Source: Watersipora subatra (lineage: Eukaryota > Bryozoa > Gymnolaemata > Cheilostomatida > Watersiporidae). From it: a stretch of 64,000 nt of DNA. The translations under genes and the position numbers were made by a program. Every line of letters starts with the position of its first letter. Position 1 is the first letter of the stretch. A model generated the notes under the pieces. That model searched no databases and was not told the origin of the DNA. It saw only the letters and a list, made by a program, of their open reading frames with translations. Shown piece by piece: positions 1 through 8,669 of the stretch. The stretch lies in the NCBI RefSeq assembly GCF_963576615.1, contig NC_088715.1:49392007-49456006 (forward strand). Reading direction: 5' to 3'.

Positions 1-545
1 CCTAGCACCTCCCTCAATCTTGACCAATGTTCATTTGCGTCTCTTCCATATACTAGGACATCGTTCATTAAGCATACTACTCCTTTCATGTCGCCAATAA
101 CCTTTTCCATTGCTCTCTGGAAAAATTCAGGAGCCGACGAGATACCAAATGGCATCCGATTAAACCTATATCTTTTTCAAGGGGTGATAAAGGTTGTCAG
201 TGACCTTGACCCCTCCTCTACCCGAACTTGCCAAAACCCTGAATTCGCATCCAACTTCGAAAACATCGTTCCCTTAGACAATTCACTGAGCAGATCTGAA
301 CACTTGGCAAAGTGTAAACCTCTCGCTTGACAGATCTGTTCAGTCCAATTAAATCTACACACATCCTTATCTTCCCCCTGCCTTAGGCGCTATTGTTAGC
401 CCTGAGCACCACTCAGTAGGTTCTTCAACCTGCTCAATCACTTTATTTGCCAACATATTATCCAACTCCTGCTTAGCCTGCTCTCGTAAACCTGCTGCTA
501 TAGGTCGAGGCGAGTACAACCTTACTGGCTCTATACATTCCTTTA
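1..545 (-). pseudogene. Reverse transcriptase fragment (gypsy)
   Basis: The translation shows the RT approach region (EPVRLYSPRPIAAGLR, then PTEWCSGL), then SKLDANSGFWQ, and near base 60-160 MPFGISSAPEFFQRAME. These are strongly conserved Ty3/gypsy RT blocks. The catalytic box that should read xxDD reads LMND here, so the first catalytic aspartate is replaced by asparagine. A stop lies close to 385 and the frame shifts between the protease and RT, so the enzyme cannot be made. The gene continues past the left edge. Confidence 0.9.
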
Positions 546-574
546 ACTTAATCTTAAAAAACCTGGCATAGTGC

Positions 575-928
575 CTAGACTTTTAAAACTTCCTCAAACT
601 CTTTTACTGGGTCACACTCGCTGTTGCTCACCGCGTTGACTACAGCCAACAAATTCAACTGCCTCAACTTGGTTATACCCAACAAGTTTGCTTTAGATCC
701 CTCCATCACGTAAACTTCTGTTTCCATAAATCTATATTTACTTTCCAACTGAACACCTGCTTTGCCGACCATTCTTAGTTTGCGACTATCTATTCCCGTC
801 AAGACAGTAGATGACTCTTCTAGCCGTAGGTTCAACCTTTCGGCCGTCCCCTCGGTAACAATCGACACCTCTGCCCCAGTATCAAATGTAAACTCACCGT
901 TTTCCCTGTTAACTTTTAAAACCTGCAC
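575..928 (-). pseudogene. Retropepsin-like aspartic protease of the gypsy fragment
   Basis: This is an open stretch of about 117 codons with the active-site signature FDTGAEVSIV and the later hydrophobic block LLGI, as in retroviral-type proteases that cleave Gag-Pol. It lies between the zinc-knuckle block and RT, as expected. There is no convincing start of its own because it would be part of a polyprotein. It ends at a stop just before the RT frame begins one frame over. The protease fold signature is clear, but the element is dead. Confidence 0.85.
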
Positions 929-1137
929 AATTCTCTTTCCTAGTCAACTATTATCATCATATTTATCCCTAGAACCAGAGAATCTAACACTTCTGCCCTT
1001 ACTATTATTCCGGTACCCTCCGTTATACCGGATCGTCTCACGTCTCTCCTTATACCTATTCATACTGTTGTCCCTGTACCTACTTAACTTGTCTCGCAGG
1101 GGCTTTCTCGGCCCCTGTACTTCTCTCTGCTACCATA

Positions 1138-1395
1138 TCACTCATAGCTATTTTCACGACTACGTCCTGACCTCCTGCTGCTACCTCGTCTGTCGTAACC
1201 TACATCTCCCATACCCCTACAATAACGGGATACATGTCCTCGCCGTCCACACGAAAAACATTTAATGGAGGGACAACTCATGTCATGGCCACTACGCTTG
1301 CAATTGTAGCATACTCTATCTTCACTGCCTTCTCTTCTATTTGCTTTATATCTAGAGATATGCCTCTCAAAGCTACTGTCTTTATACTTCTTCAA
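1138..1395 (-). pseudogene. Gag nucleocapsid with two zinc knuckles
   Basis: A basic peptide of about 85 residues carries two CCHC knuckles. The second, CFSCGRRGHVSRYC, is canonical (CX2CX4HX4C). The first, CYNCKRSGHDMSC, is one residue short in its last spacing. Arg/Ser-rich flanks follow. This is the RNA-binding C-terminal end of Gag. The capsid part upstream on the minus strand (above 1398) is not recognisable. Confidence 0.85.
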
Positions 1396-1398
1396 GTC

Positions 1399-2432
1399 TA
1401 TAATTTGACAGCCTAAAATTACTGACTCAATGTATCTATATATTACGTTTTATGAGATTTATTTTATGTTAACCATTTATCGTTCTAAGATTTTCATGTT
1501 GCTACATGAATATTCAGAAACGTATTAATACCTTTATTTCATGATTAGTTGGTGACAAATGTTATCGTTTTTGTATTCGAAATATTTTATTGTAGTAACA
1601 GTTGACCCAATTATTGTTGCCAATCAACTTTGCCATTTCAACAATTTTGCCTTTGCTGGTGTGTTACTTCTTTGCACTGTGAGATATAACACCAATGAAG
1701 ATATGTTACAAGGGCTGTCATTTTCAGACTTTGAGGTGAATAGGGAGTTTCTGAGTATGATATATAATCAGATGCAGAATTCTGTGAGGATTCAGAATCA
1801 ATTTAGATTTTTAAAATCCGGCCATCCTACCTTTGTCAGCTGTGTTTTCTGACAGCGAATGTCAGTGGAATACATAATCCCTTGTTCTGAGAATAAAAGA
1901 GTTTACATCTGGAGAGTCGGCAAAGCGCTGACTTTTCTGTTTGGTCCCTAGCAATGGCATCATCAACTGCATCATTCAGAATAAAAATTTCAGCACAGAC
2001 TTAAGTTGACGATGCGAACCTGATCGATGGATTTTCTAAGGTCGTGACCTTAGTATTGACCTTGACCTTTAGTGCGGCTACATCAAACTCTATTCTCTCT
2101 CTATAGCCTGTGTTACTTGCACATTAGCAATAGCAAACACCCCAAAATTGATATGAATGACCATCATTGCTATCTCAATAAGACAAAATCAGCCCATATT
2201 GATAAAAATGATAAAATGGTTGTAATTAAATTTAAAAACATGTTGCGACCTGTTATGATAAGCATTCGCCCATGATTGCTCTCTTTCTATCAAATATAAC
2301 ATGCACACATTCAATGGGTTTTGAACTTACTTACACATGTCCAGGTATGTTACAATAGAGGAATAGGAGTATTTATTTCAATCCTTAGAGAACTAATGCT
2401 TAGTAGTAAGCAGATACTCCGAAAAACAGTTT
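1399..2432. other. No gene seen
   Basis: AT-rich sequence. A 97-codon open stretch on the plus strand (1559-1852) has no recognisable motif, no splice context and ordinary composition, so I do not call it. Nothing else is supported. Confidence 0.6.
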
Positions 2433-3240
2433 TCAGGGGAGATAACTTGGATGGTCATTTCTTTGAACGGGGCGCTTGGTAGGCTGGGGAGTGTACTCAT
2501 CACTCTCTCTTGCTTCCTTCCTCTTCTTGCTGGCTTGTTTGACTATACTTTTCTTCGCCGTAGACTTCTTAGTAACATCCACTGCAGACTTCGATTTCTT
2601 ACAATGTTTGGATGTAGATGGAATTGGCTCATCATCAGCAATAGACAAATCCATCAGCTTTTCAAATGTTCTGATCACAAGACAAAATCAAGCCCCCATA
2701 GCTTCAATACAAAAGAAGGCAAAGCGAGCCATTTAACAAACATGGAACAGGAGTAAACTCACACGAAAGACGTTCGAATAGCAAGGTTGAAACGATACCT
2801 ACCTGGAACCAGTGGGCAGACAAGGTCTCTCGTCTCTTCTGTACAAAACTCCCTAATGTCTTTGGCCAAATACACACGTCTGTCATAGTCCAAACCTGGT
2901 GGTTCGATCGTCTCTGCCATGCCTTCTGGTATAGCGGACCAGATCTGATGAGATGTTGTCTCCACTGAAGATTGGCGCAACTTTGTTGTGATGATACCTT
3001 CAAGAAGATCAGATACACCAATAATGTAGTTATTATCAAATGTATTCACACAGCAATGAACACAACATCGAAGTGAAGACCACTAATACCTGGATTAGTA
3101 ACAGACATGGTGAACTGGTGTTGCTTGAGTAGCTGTTTAATATCTTTGCTTTCAAGTTTAATATCTTTGCCGCCATTTTGAACCGGATATGGATCGTTTG
3201 ACTTTGGAAAAAAATAGAAGTTTCCGATTGATGCGGTGGA
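2433..3240 (-). CDS. Small three-exon gene model of unknown function
   Basis: Three minus-strand exons join in phase: 3240-3090, 2997-2763 and 2670-2433. Exon lengths are 151, 235 and 238 nt and the phases (1/2, 2/1) agree, giving 207 sense codons and a stop. Splice sites seen are acceptor tttatcaacag, donor CCAG/gtatta, acceptor cttgaag, donor TTCGT/gtgagt and acceptor ttgtgatcag. No start codon sits at the 5' end of the first exon, so the gene probably begins further upstream; an in-frame Met occurs about 43 codons in (FTMSVT). The middle is neutral and acidic (for example IWSAIPEGMAETIEPP); the last exon is Lys/Ser-rich (PIPSTSK, KKSTAKKS), like a nuclear tail. I do not recognise the family. 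A second frame is open over exons 1-2 and begins at a good ATGGCGGC, so the coding frame is not certain. Confidence 0.45.
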
Positions 3241-3604
3241 CTGTTGATAAAACAGAGGTCATGAGGTGAAAGAGCAGGTCGCAATTGACCAATGGGAAGA
3301 CAATCAAATATCCATGAGCACAGCAGACGACCGAAGATTCAACTTCACAGCTCTATACTGAACATATAGAGAACTACCGTGAAGTCAGAAAATCACGGCC
3401 ACTGTCACATATGGCGTTCTTTAACTATCGCTCTGCTTGATTTTCCTTGACAAGTAGCGTATTAAATTCTTGTCACTGCTTTTGACTTAAGCATTGTGAT
3501 ATCATCCAGTGTGTCATGGCTGCATAGATTAAAAGTGCTATTAGCCGAACACCAAGATATGTTGCCATTGGCTTCTTAGGGTGTAAAAGTTGGGAGAAGG
3601 AACC
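3241..3604. other. No gene seen
   Basis: No coding exon or repeat is recognised between the spliced model and the minisatellite. Further 5' exons of that model could lie here. Confidence 0.5.
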
Positions 3605-3681
3605 CATGAGTCAGTTTATCGGCTTGCCTTCAAGTTTGGTTGTTGTCTCACCATAGAGTCTGTTTATCAGGTCACCCATCT
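3605..3681 (+). repeat. Minisatellite, left half (about 22-25 bp unit)
   Basis: Degenerate copies of a unit like gagtctgtttatcggctcacc are seen (for example gagtcagtttatcggcttgcc and gagtctgtttatcaggtcacc). The array is interrupted by the retrotransposon at 3682 and resumes at 9422. The last four bases, ATCT, are the target-site duplication. Confidence 0.75.
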
Positions 3682-4433
3682 TGTAAAGATTTGCCCAAAA
3701 ATAGAGGCAATCTGTGTATTATTATGTAGGACCTGGTTCTTGGTGGTTGTCCTCTCTTGAGGTTGTTGATAATTGGTTTGCAAAGGGATCAATCAGCAAG
3801 TTATTTTATAAGGAAACCAAAACAAGAATGATTTATTAATTACACAAGGAAATACGCACAAGTTTAAGAGTTAATTAAAAAGTGAGACAATGGCTGAGAG
3901 AATATGAAACTAAAACACAGTAGGTAACTACCTGGCTTCGAGAGAGCGTGAGTAGTAGAATAATACAAGTGTCCAAAAAGTAGAATAAAATAAGAGTATA
4001 TGTGTCTCCAGAGGTTACTTCAACAAGCTGTGGATAACAAGGAAGGGGCCGTATATATAGAAAGAGTGAGGCCACGCCTTGTTCGGATTAGAAATGTTTG
4101 AGAAATAAGTAATGCTAAAAATATATCACGATGGTCACTGTGAAATAGCTTTATGGTTGCTTCAAACCATAAGCTCGGAAAACGGAGAGCCAAGATGGGT
4201 AGAGTTAATCTACTTCGGTTAGATAGATTTTACATAGTCATGCAACCCTAGGCAGAGTATTTCTATGTTCATTTGAATCGTTAATAGATTGTCTTTAAAA
4301 TGTCAGTTTGTTGGTGTAAGATGTATCATCTGGTTGAGTAAAGCTGTATAGATGTTAGGATGAATGTCATGTTGAAATCTGTTTCGATCGTGGGAATTCG
4401 GATCCGTGGGAATTGGTCTGTGGGAACCTTACA
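3682..4433 (-). repeat. 3' LTR of element 1
   Basis: 752-bp LTR, TGTAAAG...CCTTACA on the plus strand. On the transcribed minus strand it carries a TATA box (rc of 4051-4060, gtatatatag) and a polyadenylation signal AATAAA (rc of 3832-3837) in the expected U3-to-R order. It differs from the other LTR at only two positions that I could find (G/A near 3776, T/C near 4369). Confidence 0.93.
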
Positions 4434-4446
4434 CCTCCCCCATCCG
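4434..4446 (-). other. Polypurine tract of element 1
   Basis: On the minus strand the bases just before the 3' LTR read cggatgggggagg, a purine tract that abuts TGTAAGG of the LTR. This is the expected primer site for plus-strand DNA synthesis. Confidence 0.8.
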
Positions 4447-4845
4447 CCAGTCGAACGGCACGGGAGACGACTCCATAACAGGACATGGCAGTTCGTATCG
4501 GATATATATATATATATACGTATATGGACAATCCAACGATCGTTGGTGATATAAAGTTTCTCTGGTACATTCAGGGGTGGCTGGTAAATAAGCGCAGGGC
4601 TGCATGACTCCCAATTCGTCCACAATCACGAACTCTACCCGGGTTGGTTATCCGTCCTCCAGAGCAGACTGCCAGGCTAAAACAATATGCACAAACTACA
4701 GGAGAAAAAGTTCTCACAAAGTCAAAGCAAAAACTCTAACCAAATGTACGGAATACCAAAAAGAAAACCATATAAGAAGGAAAACCAAAAAAACATAGAA
4801 AGCCATAAAAAAACACAAAACCAACTTAGACAAACAAAGATTTCC
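4434..4845. other. Non-coding 3' end of element 1
   Basis: A-rich on the plus strand with a short (TA)n tract at 4501-4518. No conserved coding frame is seen apart from the RT scrap that follows. Confidence 0.5.
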
Positions 4846-4949
4846 TCCATACCGGATAAACTTGTCCAAAACATTGCCAATCCGCCTTTTATGCTCAGCA
4901 TAATTCGGGGGTGAAAAGATTAAGATATCATCTAGAAAACACTGATATG
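4846..4949 (-). pseudogene. RT scrap with FLDDILIFS box
   Basis: The minus strand gives CFLDDILIFS followed by a stretch matching the same region of element 2 (FLDDILIFSENN). It is about 35 codons of the RT palm domain with the catalytic DD intact but nothing around it. It is in the same orientation as the gag of element 1 and marks the 3' edge of the internal pol deletion. Confidence 0.8.
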
Positions 4950-4954
4950 TGGTA

Positions 4955-5149
4955 GGAGATACGCTCTATGTCTTAGTCCCTCGCACCCTACCTGGGAAAG
5001 TGAAGAAATTCACGTCTCAGTTCCACGGCCCTTATGTCTTGACTGGCTTGAGAGGATTAAATGCCCGGGTTAAAGCTATGAATGTAGACGGTAATCCTAC
5101 CGGAGTAGAGTTTGTTGTCCACTTAGAGCGCCTAACAAGGGCAGCTCGG
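4955..5149 (+). pseudogene. Inverted integrase C-terminus, copy 1
   Basis: The plus strand encodes the integrase tail (GDTLYVLVPRTLPGKVKKFTS, then GVEFVVHLERL), matching the tails in elements 2 and 3 (VKKFTS, GVEF.THLERL). It lies on the opposite strand to gag, env and the RT scrap of the same element, so this piece is inverted. It stops after HLERLTRAAR, where minus-strand env sequence begins. Confidence 0.85.
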
Positions 5150-5768
5150 AACATGGTAACTAGGTTATCTCTCATCCTCCACTCCACCGCTTGCAGGCGG
5201 GCATTCAGCTCCGAACTGACCACCAGACCCCCTTTAGTTGGCTCTGCCTCCCTTCGTCCTCTGGACTGGGGTCTCCTCACGGCGATCTGCTGGTCAGATA
5301 TTTCGAGCTGTCCGCCACACTGCGCACTCATGGAGAAGGTGGTGTTTCGGGTGAATGTCAGTGCCAATTCACCATCTTCCGAGAGCCACGTATTAGCTTG
5401 CGCTTGTCCGTCGTATTTCCTCTGAAACAGAAAGTCACATGTTTCATTTTCGTCCGGGGTCCACATTAGGAAAGACCCGTCCCTAAGGTTACATGTACCT
5501 TGCTCGTAAATACAGTGTGACACTACTCCAACCACGCTCTCCATAACCTCGCCATCCCCATGTCTCTTTAAGACTAGGGTCTCGTAGAGGTAGGCGTTCG
5601 AGGCCGTGAAGGAGTAGGTCTGACAGCATTTAAAGCCGGATATGTACCTGACGTCAACCTTATTGTCGGTCTTGTAGACTCCATTTGCTTCAGTCATTGC
5701 TCCAAAGTCGCTCGTTTTTTGGTCTCTCATTCTTACACATGAGTCAAAGGTCACAGGCTGTGTTTTGT
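4955..5768. repeat. 814-bp internal duplication, copy 1
   Basis: It matches 6302-7115 without gaps (constant offset 1347) and I found only three mismatches (two near 4963, one near 5080). It contains the C-terminal end of integrase on the plus strand joined tail-to-tail to the env-like sequence on the minus strand, so the duplication happened after that inverted junction formed. Confidence 0.92.
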
Positions 5769-5791
5769 AGTCCTGATGTGGCTGCACCTGT
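5150..5791 (-). pseudogene. Envelope-like ectodomain fragment, copy 1
   Basis: The minus strand carries the same ectodomain fragment as 6498-7115: many cysteines, a CC pair (GFKCCQTYSF), and a basic cleavage-type site RGRREAEP. The 5' end differs from the other copy. Before the shared part it begins at a good acceptor (tttgacag/GTGCAG at 5791), and a matching donor CATCAG/gttagt lies at about 6124, so this copy may keep the splice structure of an env mRNA. The fragment is cut after the NLVTMF block, so the membrane anchor is missing. Confidence 0.7.
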
Positions 5792-6301
5792 CAAACATGA
5801 AATTTATTATAACACTCTCGCCTCAGTTCATAAGGCGAGCGTAGGAACGTTCGCGCTTGGTTGATTTTGGCAATACTCCTTAGTAATTATCCTGACTAAC
5901 TATTCTAAACCAATCGATGTTGTAGCGCGATGGCGTACCCTATACAAGTAGGTTATCGCCACAGCCTGACCGTGTTTTAATTTAATCTGGTCCACGCATG
6001 TTATGCTCATCGGCTTACCCAGCGGGTGGGCCACTACAACCACTTTCTATGACCTTATACTTTATATTATGCCATATAATCCCTTGTCACATATACATGT
6101 AGAATATTTTAACAGTACTAACCTGATGAGGTGGTAAATGGGGGATCCGTAAGATCCCAGTAGCGTGGGTGTAGGGAGGTGATAGGTATCGTTGCAGGAA
6201 GTCGGAGGGTTCCTTTAAGACTGACAAGACAGAATGCTTCTAGCAAAGGATTTATTACATGCGACAAAGAAGATGTGGCACCCCGATAGGGCCCAGGTAC
6301 A
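5792..6301. other. Spacer between duplicated blocks; possible 334-nt intron
   Basis: No conserved coding sequence. On the minus strand a donor (gttagtac, 6123 downward) and an acceptor (gtttgacag, ending at 5792) bracket 5792-6123. The remaining 6124-6301 has no recognisable product. Confidence 0.4.
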
Positions 6302-6497
6302 GGAGATACAGTCTATGTCTTAGTCCCTCGCACCCTACCTGGGAAAGTGAAGAAATTCACGTCTCAGTTCCACGGCCCTTATGTCTTGACTGGCTTGAGA
6401 GGATTAAATGCCCGTGTTAAAGCTATGAATGTAGACGGTAATCCTACCGGAGTAGAGTTTGTTGTCCACTTAGAGCGCCTAACAAGGGCAGCTCGGA
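6302..6497 (+). pseudogene. Inverted integrase C-terminus, copy 2
   Basis: Same integrase tail as at 4955-5149 (GDTVYVLVPR, VKKFTSQFHGPYV), on the plus strand, antisense to the surrounding gag-env reading frame. The minus-strand ORF simply reads through it in antisense, so the last 40 or so residues of that ORF are not real Env sequence. Confidence 0.85.
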
Positions 6498-7115
6498 ACA
6501 TGGTAACTAGGTTATCTCTCATCCTCCACTCCACCGCTTGCAGGCGGGCATTCAGCTCCGAACTGACCACCAGACCCCCTTTAGTTGGCTCTGCCTCCCT
6601 TCGTCCTCTGGACTGGGGTCTCCTCACGGCGATCTGCTGGTCAGATATTTCGAGCTGTCCGCCACACTGCGCACTCATGGAGAAGGTGGTGTTTCGGGTG
6701 AATGTCAGTGCCAATTCACCATCTTCCGAGAGCCACGTATTAGCTTGCGCTTGTCCGTCGTATTTCCTCTGAAACAGAAAGTCACATGTTTCATTTTCGT
6801 CCGGGGTCCACATTAGGAAAGACCCGTCCCTAAGGTTACATGTACCTTGCTCGTAAATACAGTGTGACACTACTCCAACCACGCTCTCCATAACCTCGCC
6901 ATCCCCATGTCTCTTTAAGACTAGGGTCTCGTAGAGGTAGGCGTTCGAGGCCGTGAAGGAGTAGGTCTGACAGCATTTAAAGCCGGATATGTACCTGACG
7001 TCAACCTTATTGTCGGTCTTGTAGACTCCATTTGCTTCAGTCATTGCTCCAAAGTCGCTCGTTTTTTGGTCTCTCATTCTTACACATGAGTCAAAGGTCA
7101 CAGGCTGTGTTTTGT
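6302..7115. repeat. 814-bp internal duplication, copy 2
   Basis: Second copy of the 4955-5768 block, colinear and nearly identical. In this copy the env-like part runs directly into gag (7116 upward) in frame. Confidence 0.92.
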
Positions 7116-8139
7116 TGCCAAAAAGAGGCGGGGGCCCAGGAACCATGGCCTCCCGAGGGGGATAATACGCCGCCCCCTCAAAGTAGGAGTCAGGAGGCCG
7201 TACCTGGCGCGGATTCTCCCAATCAGGTTGGTAACCGCGAGGTGGCTCCCACTCCCTAGGAGAGTGATTAGTTAGCATACTGTTAGAAGGGTGTCGCCTC
7301 TCACCATGGTTAGGTTTTCGGGAAGGACATGTCTTACGGAAATGTTGCAAGCTACCACACTCAAAGCAACCCTTCTCCCTACGGAGATTTTGACTCTCCG
7401 CTCTTTTAGGGGTGAATCTCCGATTCTGGGGTATATCAGCCATACCCATGCTATCGGACGATTCATACCCTTCACCCCGACCGCGCAGGGTGCCTATAGC
7501 CCTCTGCCCAGTCTCTACACTGCAAGCCATCTTGACTATCTCATCGATAGCCTTGTCAGAGACAGTTAATAGGTTTTTGCGAATGTTATCTACCAGGTTA
7601 AGCTTGAAATGCAAAGATACAAAGGGGTCTGACAACGGGGTCCCACTAGCAGTAACAACTTTCCTAAACCGTTCGTAATACTCCTTTACAGACTCGCGGG
7701 GAAGTTGTTTGGTCATGGAAATCTCAAGAGCAGCTTGATCTGACCCTCTACTTGCCCCCAGCTTTATCTTCATCTCATTGCACAGCTCTTTGTAAGTAAT
7801 ATTTCTATCTTTCCGAATAATTTCGTCGTAGTATCCTTTTGGTATGCTCAATAGATAAAAACCCAATACTGCCGTTTTGCTTTTGTCTGGCACTCTATTG
7901 AAAATACAGCAGGTTTCAAATTTTGATAGGAATTCGGGCCAAGTCAGATCACCCGTCTCCCCCGCAAATCCCTTCAATGCAAATTTCAACCAATCTCTGG
8001 GATTGCCCCCTGTGTCGTCCGACCTCTGGGTAGTTTGCCGGGAGTTCCCAACACCAAAATCACCTCCACCAACATGCATCAATTCCCCTTCACCACCAGA
8101 CAAATTAGAACCTACTTCAGATGGCCCTCCTAGCTGCAC
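6379..8139 (-). CDS. Chimeric Gag-Env reading frame of element 1
   Basis: A 586-codon open frame. The first part, to about residue 340, is Gag: capsid blocks KFETC and YYERFRKVV shared with elements 2 and 4, then one canonical zinc knuckle CFECGSLQHFRKTC near residue 260 and a Pro-rich tail. At base 7115 it switches in frame to the envelope-like ectodomain, lacking the signal peptide: Cys-rich, with GFKCCQTYSF, CNLRDGSFLMW and the basic site RGRREAEP. It ends in antisense integrase sequence, with no membrane anchor. It has no ATG at its 5' end; it continues the Gag of 8144-8476 one frame over. The structure suggests a Gag carrier still able to package, with a non-functional Env remnant. Confidence 0.85.
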   Translation of the reverse strand: MQLGGPSEVGSNLSGGEGELMHVGGGDFGVGNSRQTTQRSDDTGGNPRDWLKFALKGFAGETGDLTWPEFLSKFETCCIFNRVPDKSKTAVLGFYLLSIPKGYYDEIIRKDRNITYKELCNEMKIKLGASRGSDQAALEISMTKQLPRESVKEYYERFRKVVTASGTPLSDPFVSLHFKLNLVDNIRKNLLTVSDKAIDEIVKMACSVETGQRAIGTLRGRGEGYESSDSMGMADIPQNRRFTPKRAESQNLRREKGCFECGSLQHFRKTCPSRKPNHGERRHPSNSMLTNHSPREWEPPRGYQPDWENPRQVRPPDSYFEGAAYYPPREAMVPGPPPLFGNKTQPVTFDSCVRMRDQKTSDFGAMTEANGVYKTDNKVDVRYISGFKCCQTYSFTASNAYLYETLVLKRHGDGEVMESVVGVVSHCIYEQGTCNLRDGSFLMWTPDENETCDFLFQRKYDGQAQANTWLSEDGELALTFTRNTTFSMSAQCGGQLEISDQQIAVRRPQSRGRREAEPTKGGLVVSSELNARLQAVEWRMRDNLVTMFRAALVRRSKWTTNSTPVGLPSTFIALTRAFNPLKPVKT

Positions 8140-8143
8140 GTCC

Positions 8144-8476
8144 TCATCCTTCGAGGCTTGTCAGATTCTCCCGTCGGCGGGACCTCCCCATCGGTGACTC
8201 CTCCTGATCGGTGCGGTGCAGGTCGCGAACCTGCCTTACCCGCTCGCGGATATCCCTTGACGTCTCGGTCACGACCCCTGCCAAGGAGTCCACCAGCTCC
8301 TTTGCTCTCTGGCTGGTCCTCTCCTCTGACGCCTGCAGGTCGGCCCTCAGCTCTGTCATCTGCTGTTCCTGTTGGGATGCGGCATGTTGCATCGCATCCC
8401 TAAGTGCTGTCATCATCTCCTCTCGAAAAGCCTGGATGCTCTTCACTACTGCCTGCTTTACTTGTTCCTCAGCCAT
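8144..8476 (-). CDS. N-terminal Gag of element 1
   Basis: A 110-codon ORF from an ATG at 8476. It is Gln/Glu/Arg-rich and reads like a coiled coil (QHAASQQEQQMTELRADLQ), as in the matrix-like N-terminus of Gag in element 2. Its stop overlaps the +1 frame that continues as capsid (8139 downward). The simplest reading is a single-base indel in the gag gene; a programmed +1 shift is possible but I see no slippery or rare-codon signal. The start lies about 175 nt inside the primer-binding site. Confidence 0.8.
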   Translation of the reverse strand: MAEEQVKQAVVKSIQAFREEMMTALRDAMQHAASQQEQQMTELRADLQASEERTSQRAKELVDSLAGVVTETSRDIRERVRQVRDLHRTDQEESPMGRSRRRENLTSLEG

Positions 8477-8650
8477 TGTGTGTATTTACCGTTACTGGCT
8501 TATTAAGATATTCTAGTTAAGTATCTGAATCACTTTTTAAGCAAGTTAATTATCTATTCATTCAACTTATTAACCCAACAATTTATGTTACTACTAACCC
8601 AAATTCTATTTAACTCAAAGGAATATTATTATTCTATTTACTTTTGTTAT

Positions 8651-8668
8651 TCCCGGGTTTCGGCACCA
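8651..8668 (-). other. Primer-binding site, tRNA-Phe(GAA)
   Basis: The plus strand reads tcccgggtttcggcacca, which is the 3' end of eukaryotic tRNA-Phe including CCA. The element's strand (minus) carries the complement one base after the 5' LTR. All 18 bases match the tRNA end as I know it. Confidence 0.88.
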
Positions 8669-8669
8669 A

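Larger units (their letters stand above)
1..1398 (-). mobile_element. Decayed Ty3/gypsy fragment (gag-PR-RT), cut by window edge
   Basis: Read on the minus strand, this stretch gives zinc knuckles, then a retropepsin, then the start of a reverse transcriptase, which is the normal gag-pol order of a Ty3/gypsy retrotransposon. The three blocks lie in different reading frames and are separated by stops, so it is a dead copy. The rest of RT, RNase H, integrase and the 3' LTR would lie to the left of base 1. No LTR is visible on the right side. It is unrelated in detail to the gypsy family at 34-55 kb, because it has two zinc knuckles and the common metazoan RT sequence. Confidence 0.9.

Noticed and set aside
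1559-1852. 97-codon plus-strand ORF
   Set aside because: No motif, no splice context and ordinary AT-rich composition.
3036-3284. ATGGCGGC start with an 82-codon minus-strand frame (MAAKILNLKAK...)
   Set aside because: Good start context, but the frame overlaps the longer spliced model in another phase and does not continue into the third exon. Kept only as an alternative.
5191-5469. Plus-strand ORFs at 5191-5469, 6538-6816, 7032-7569 and 8158-8516
   Set aside because: Antisense shadows of the gag/env coding strand in element 1; duplicated because the locus is duplicated, with no motif of their own.
6379-6500. C-terminal end of the 586-codon gag-env frame as genuine Env sequence
   Set aside because: These codons are the antisense of an integrase tail on the plus strand, so they are not Env.
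8139-8160. Programmed +1 frameshift in gag of element 1
   Set aside because: The two gag frames overlap by a few bases but there is no slippery or pause signal that I can recognise, and related copies have in-frame gag. A one-base indel is simpler.
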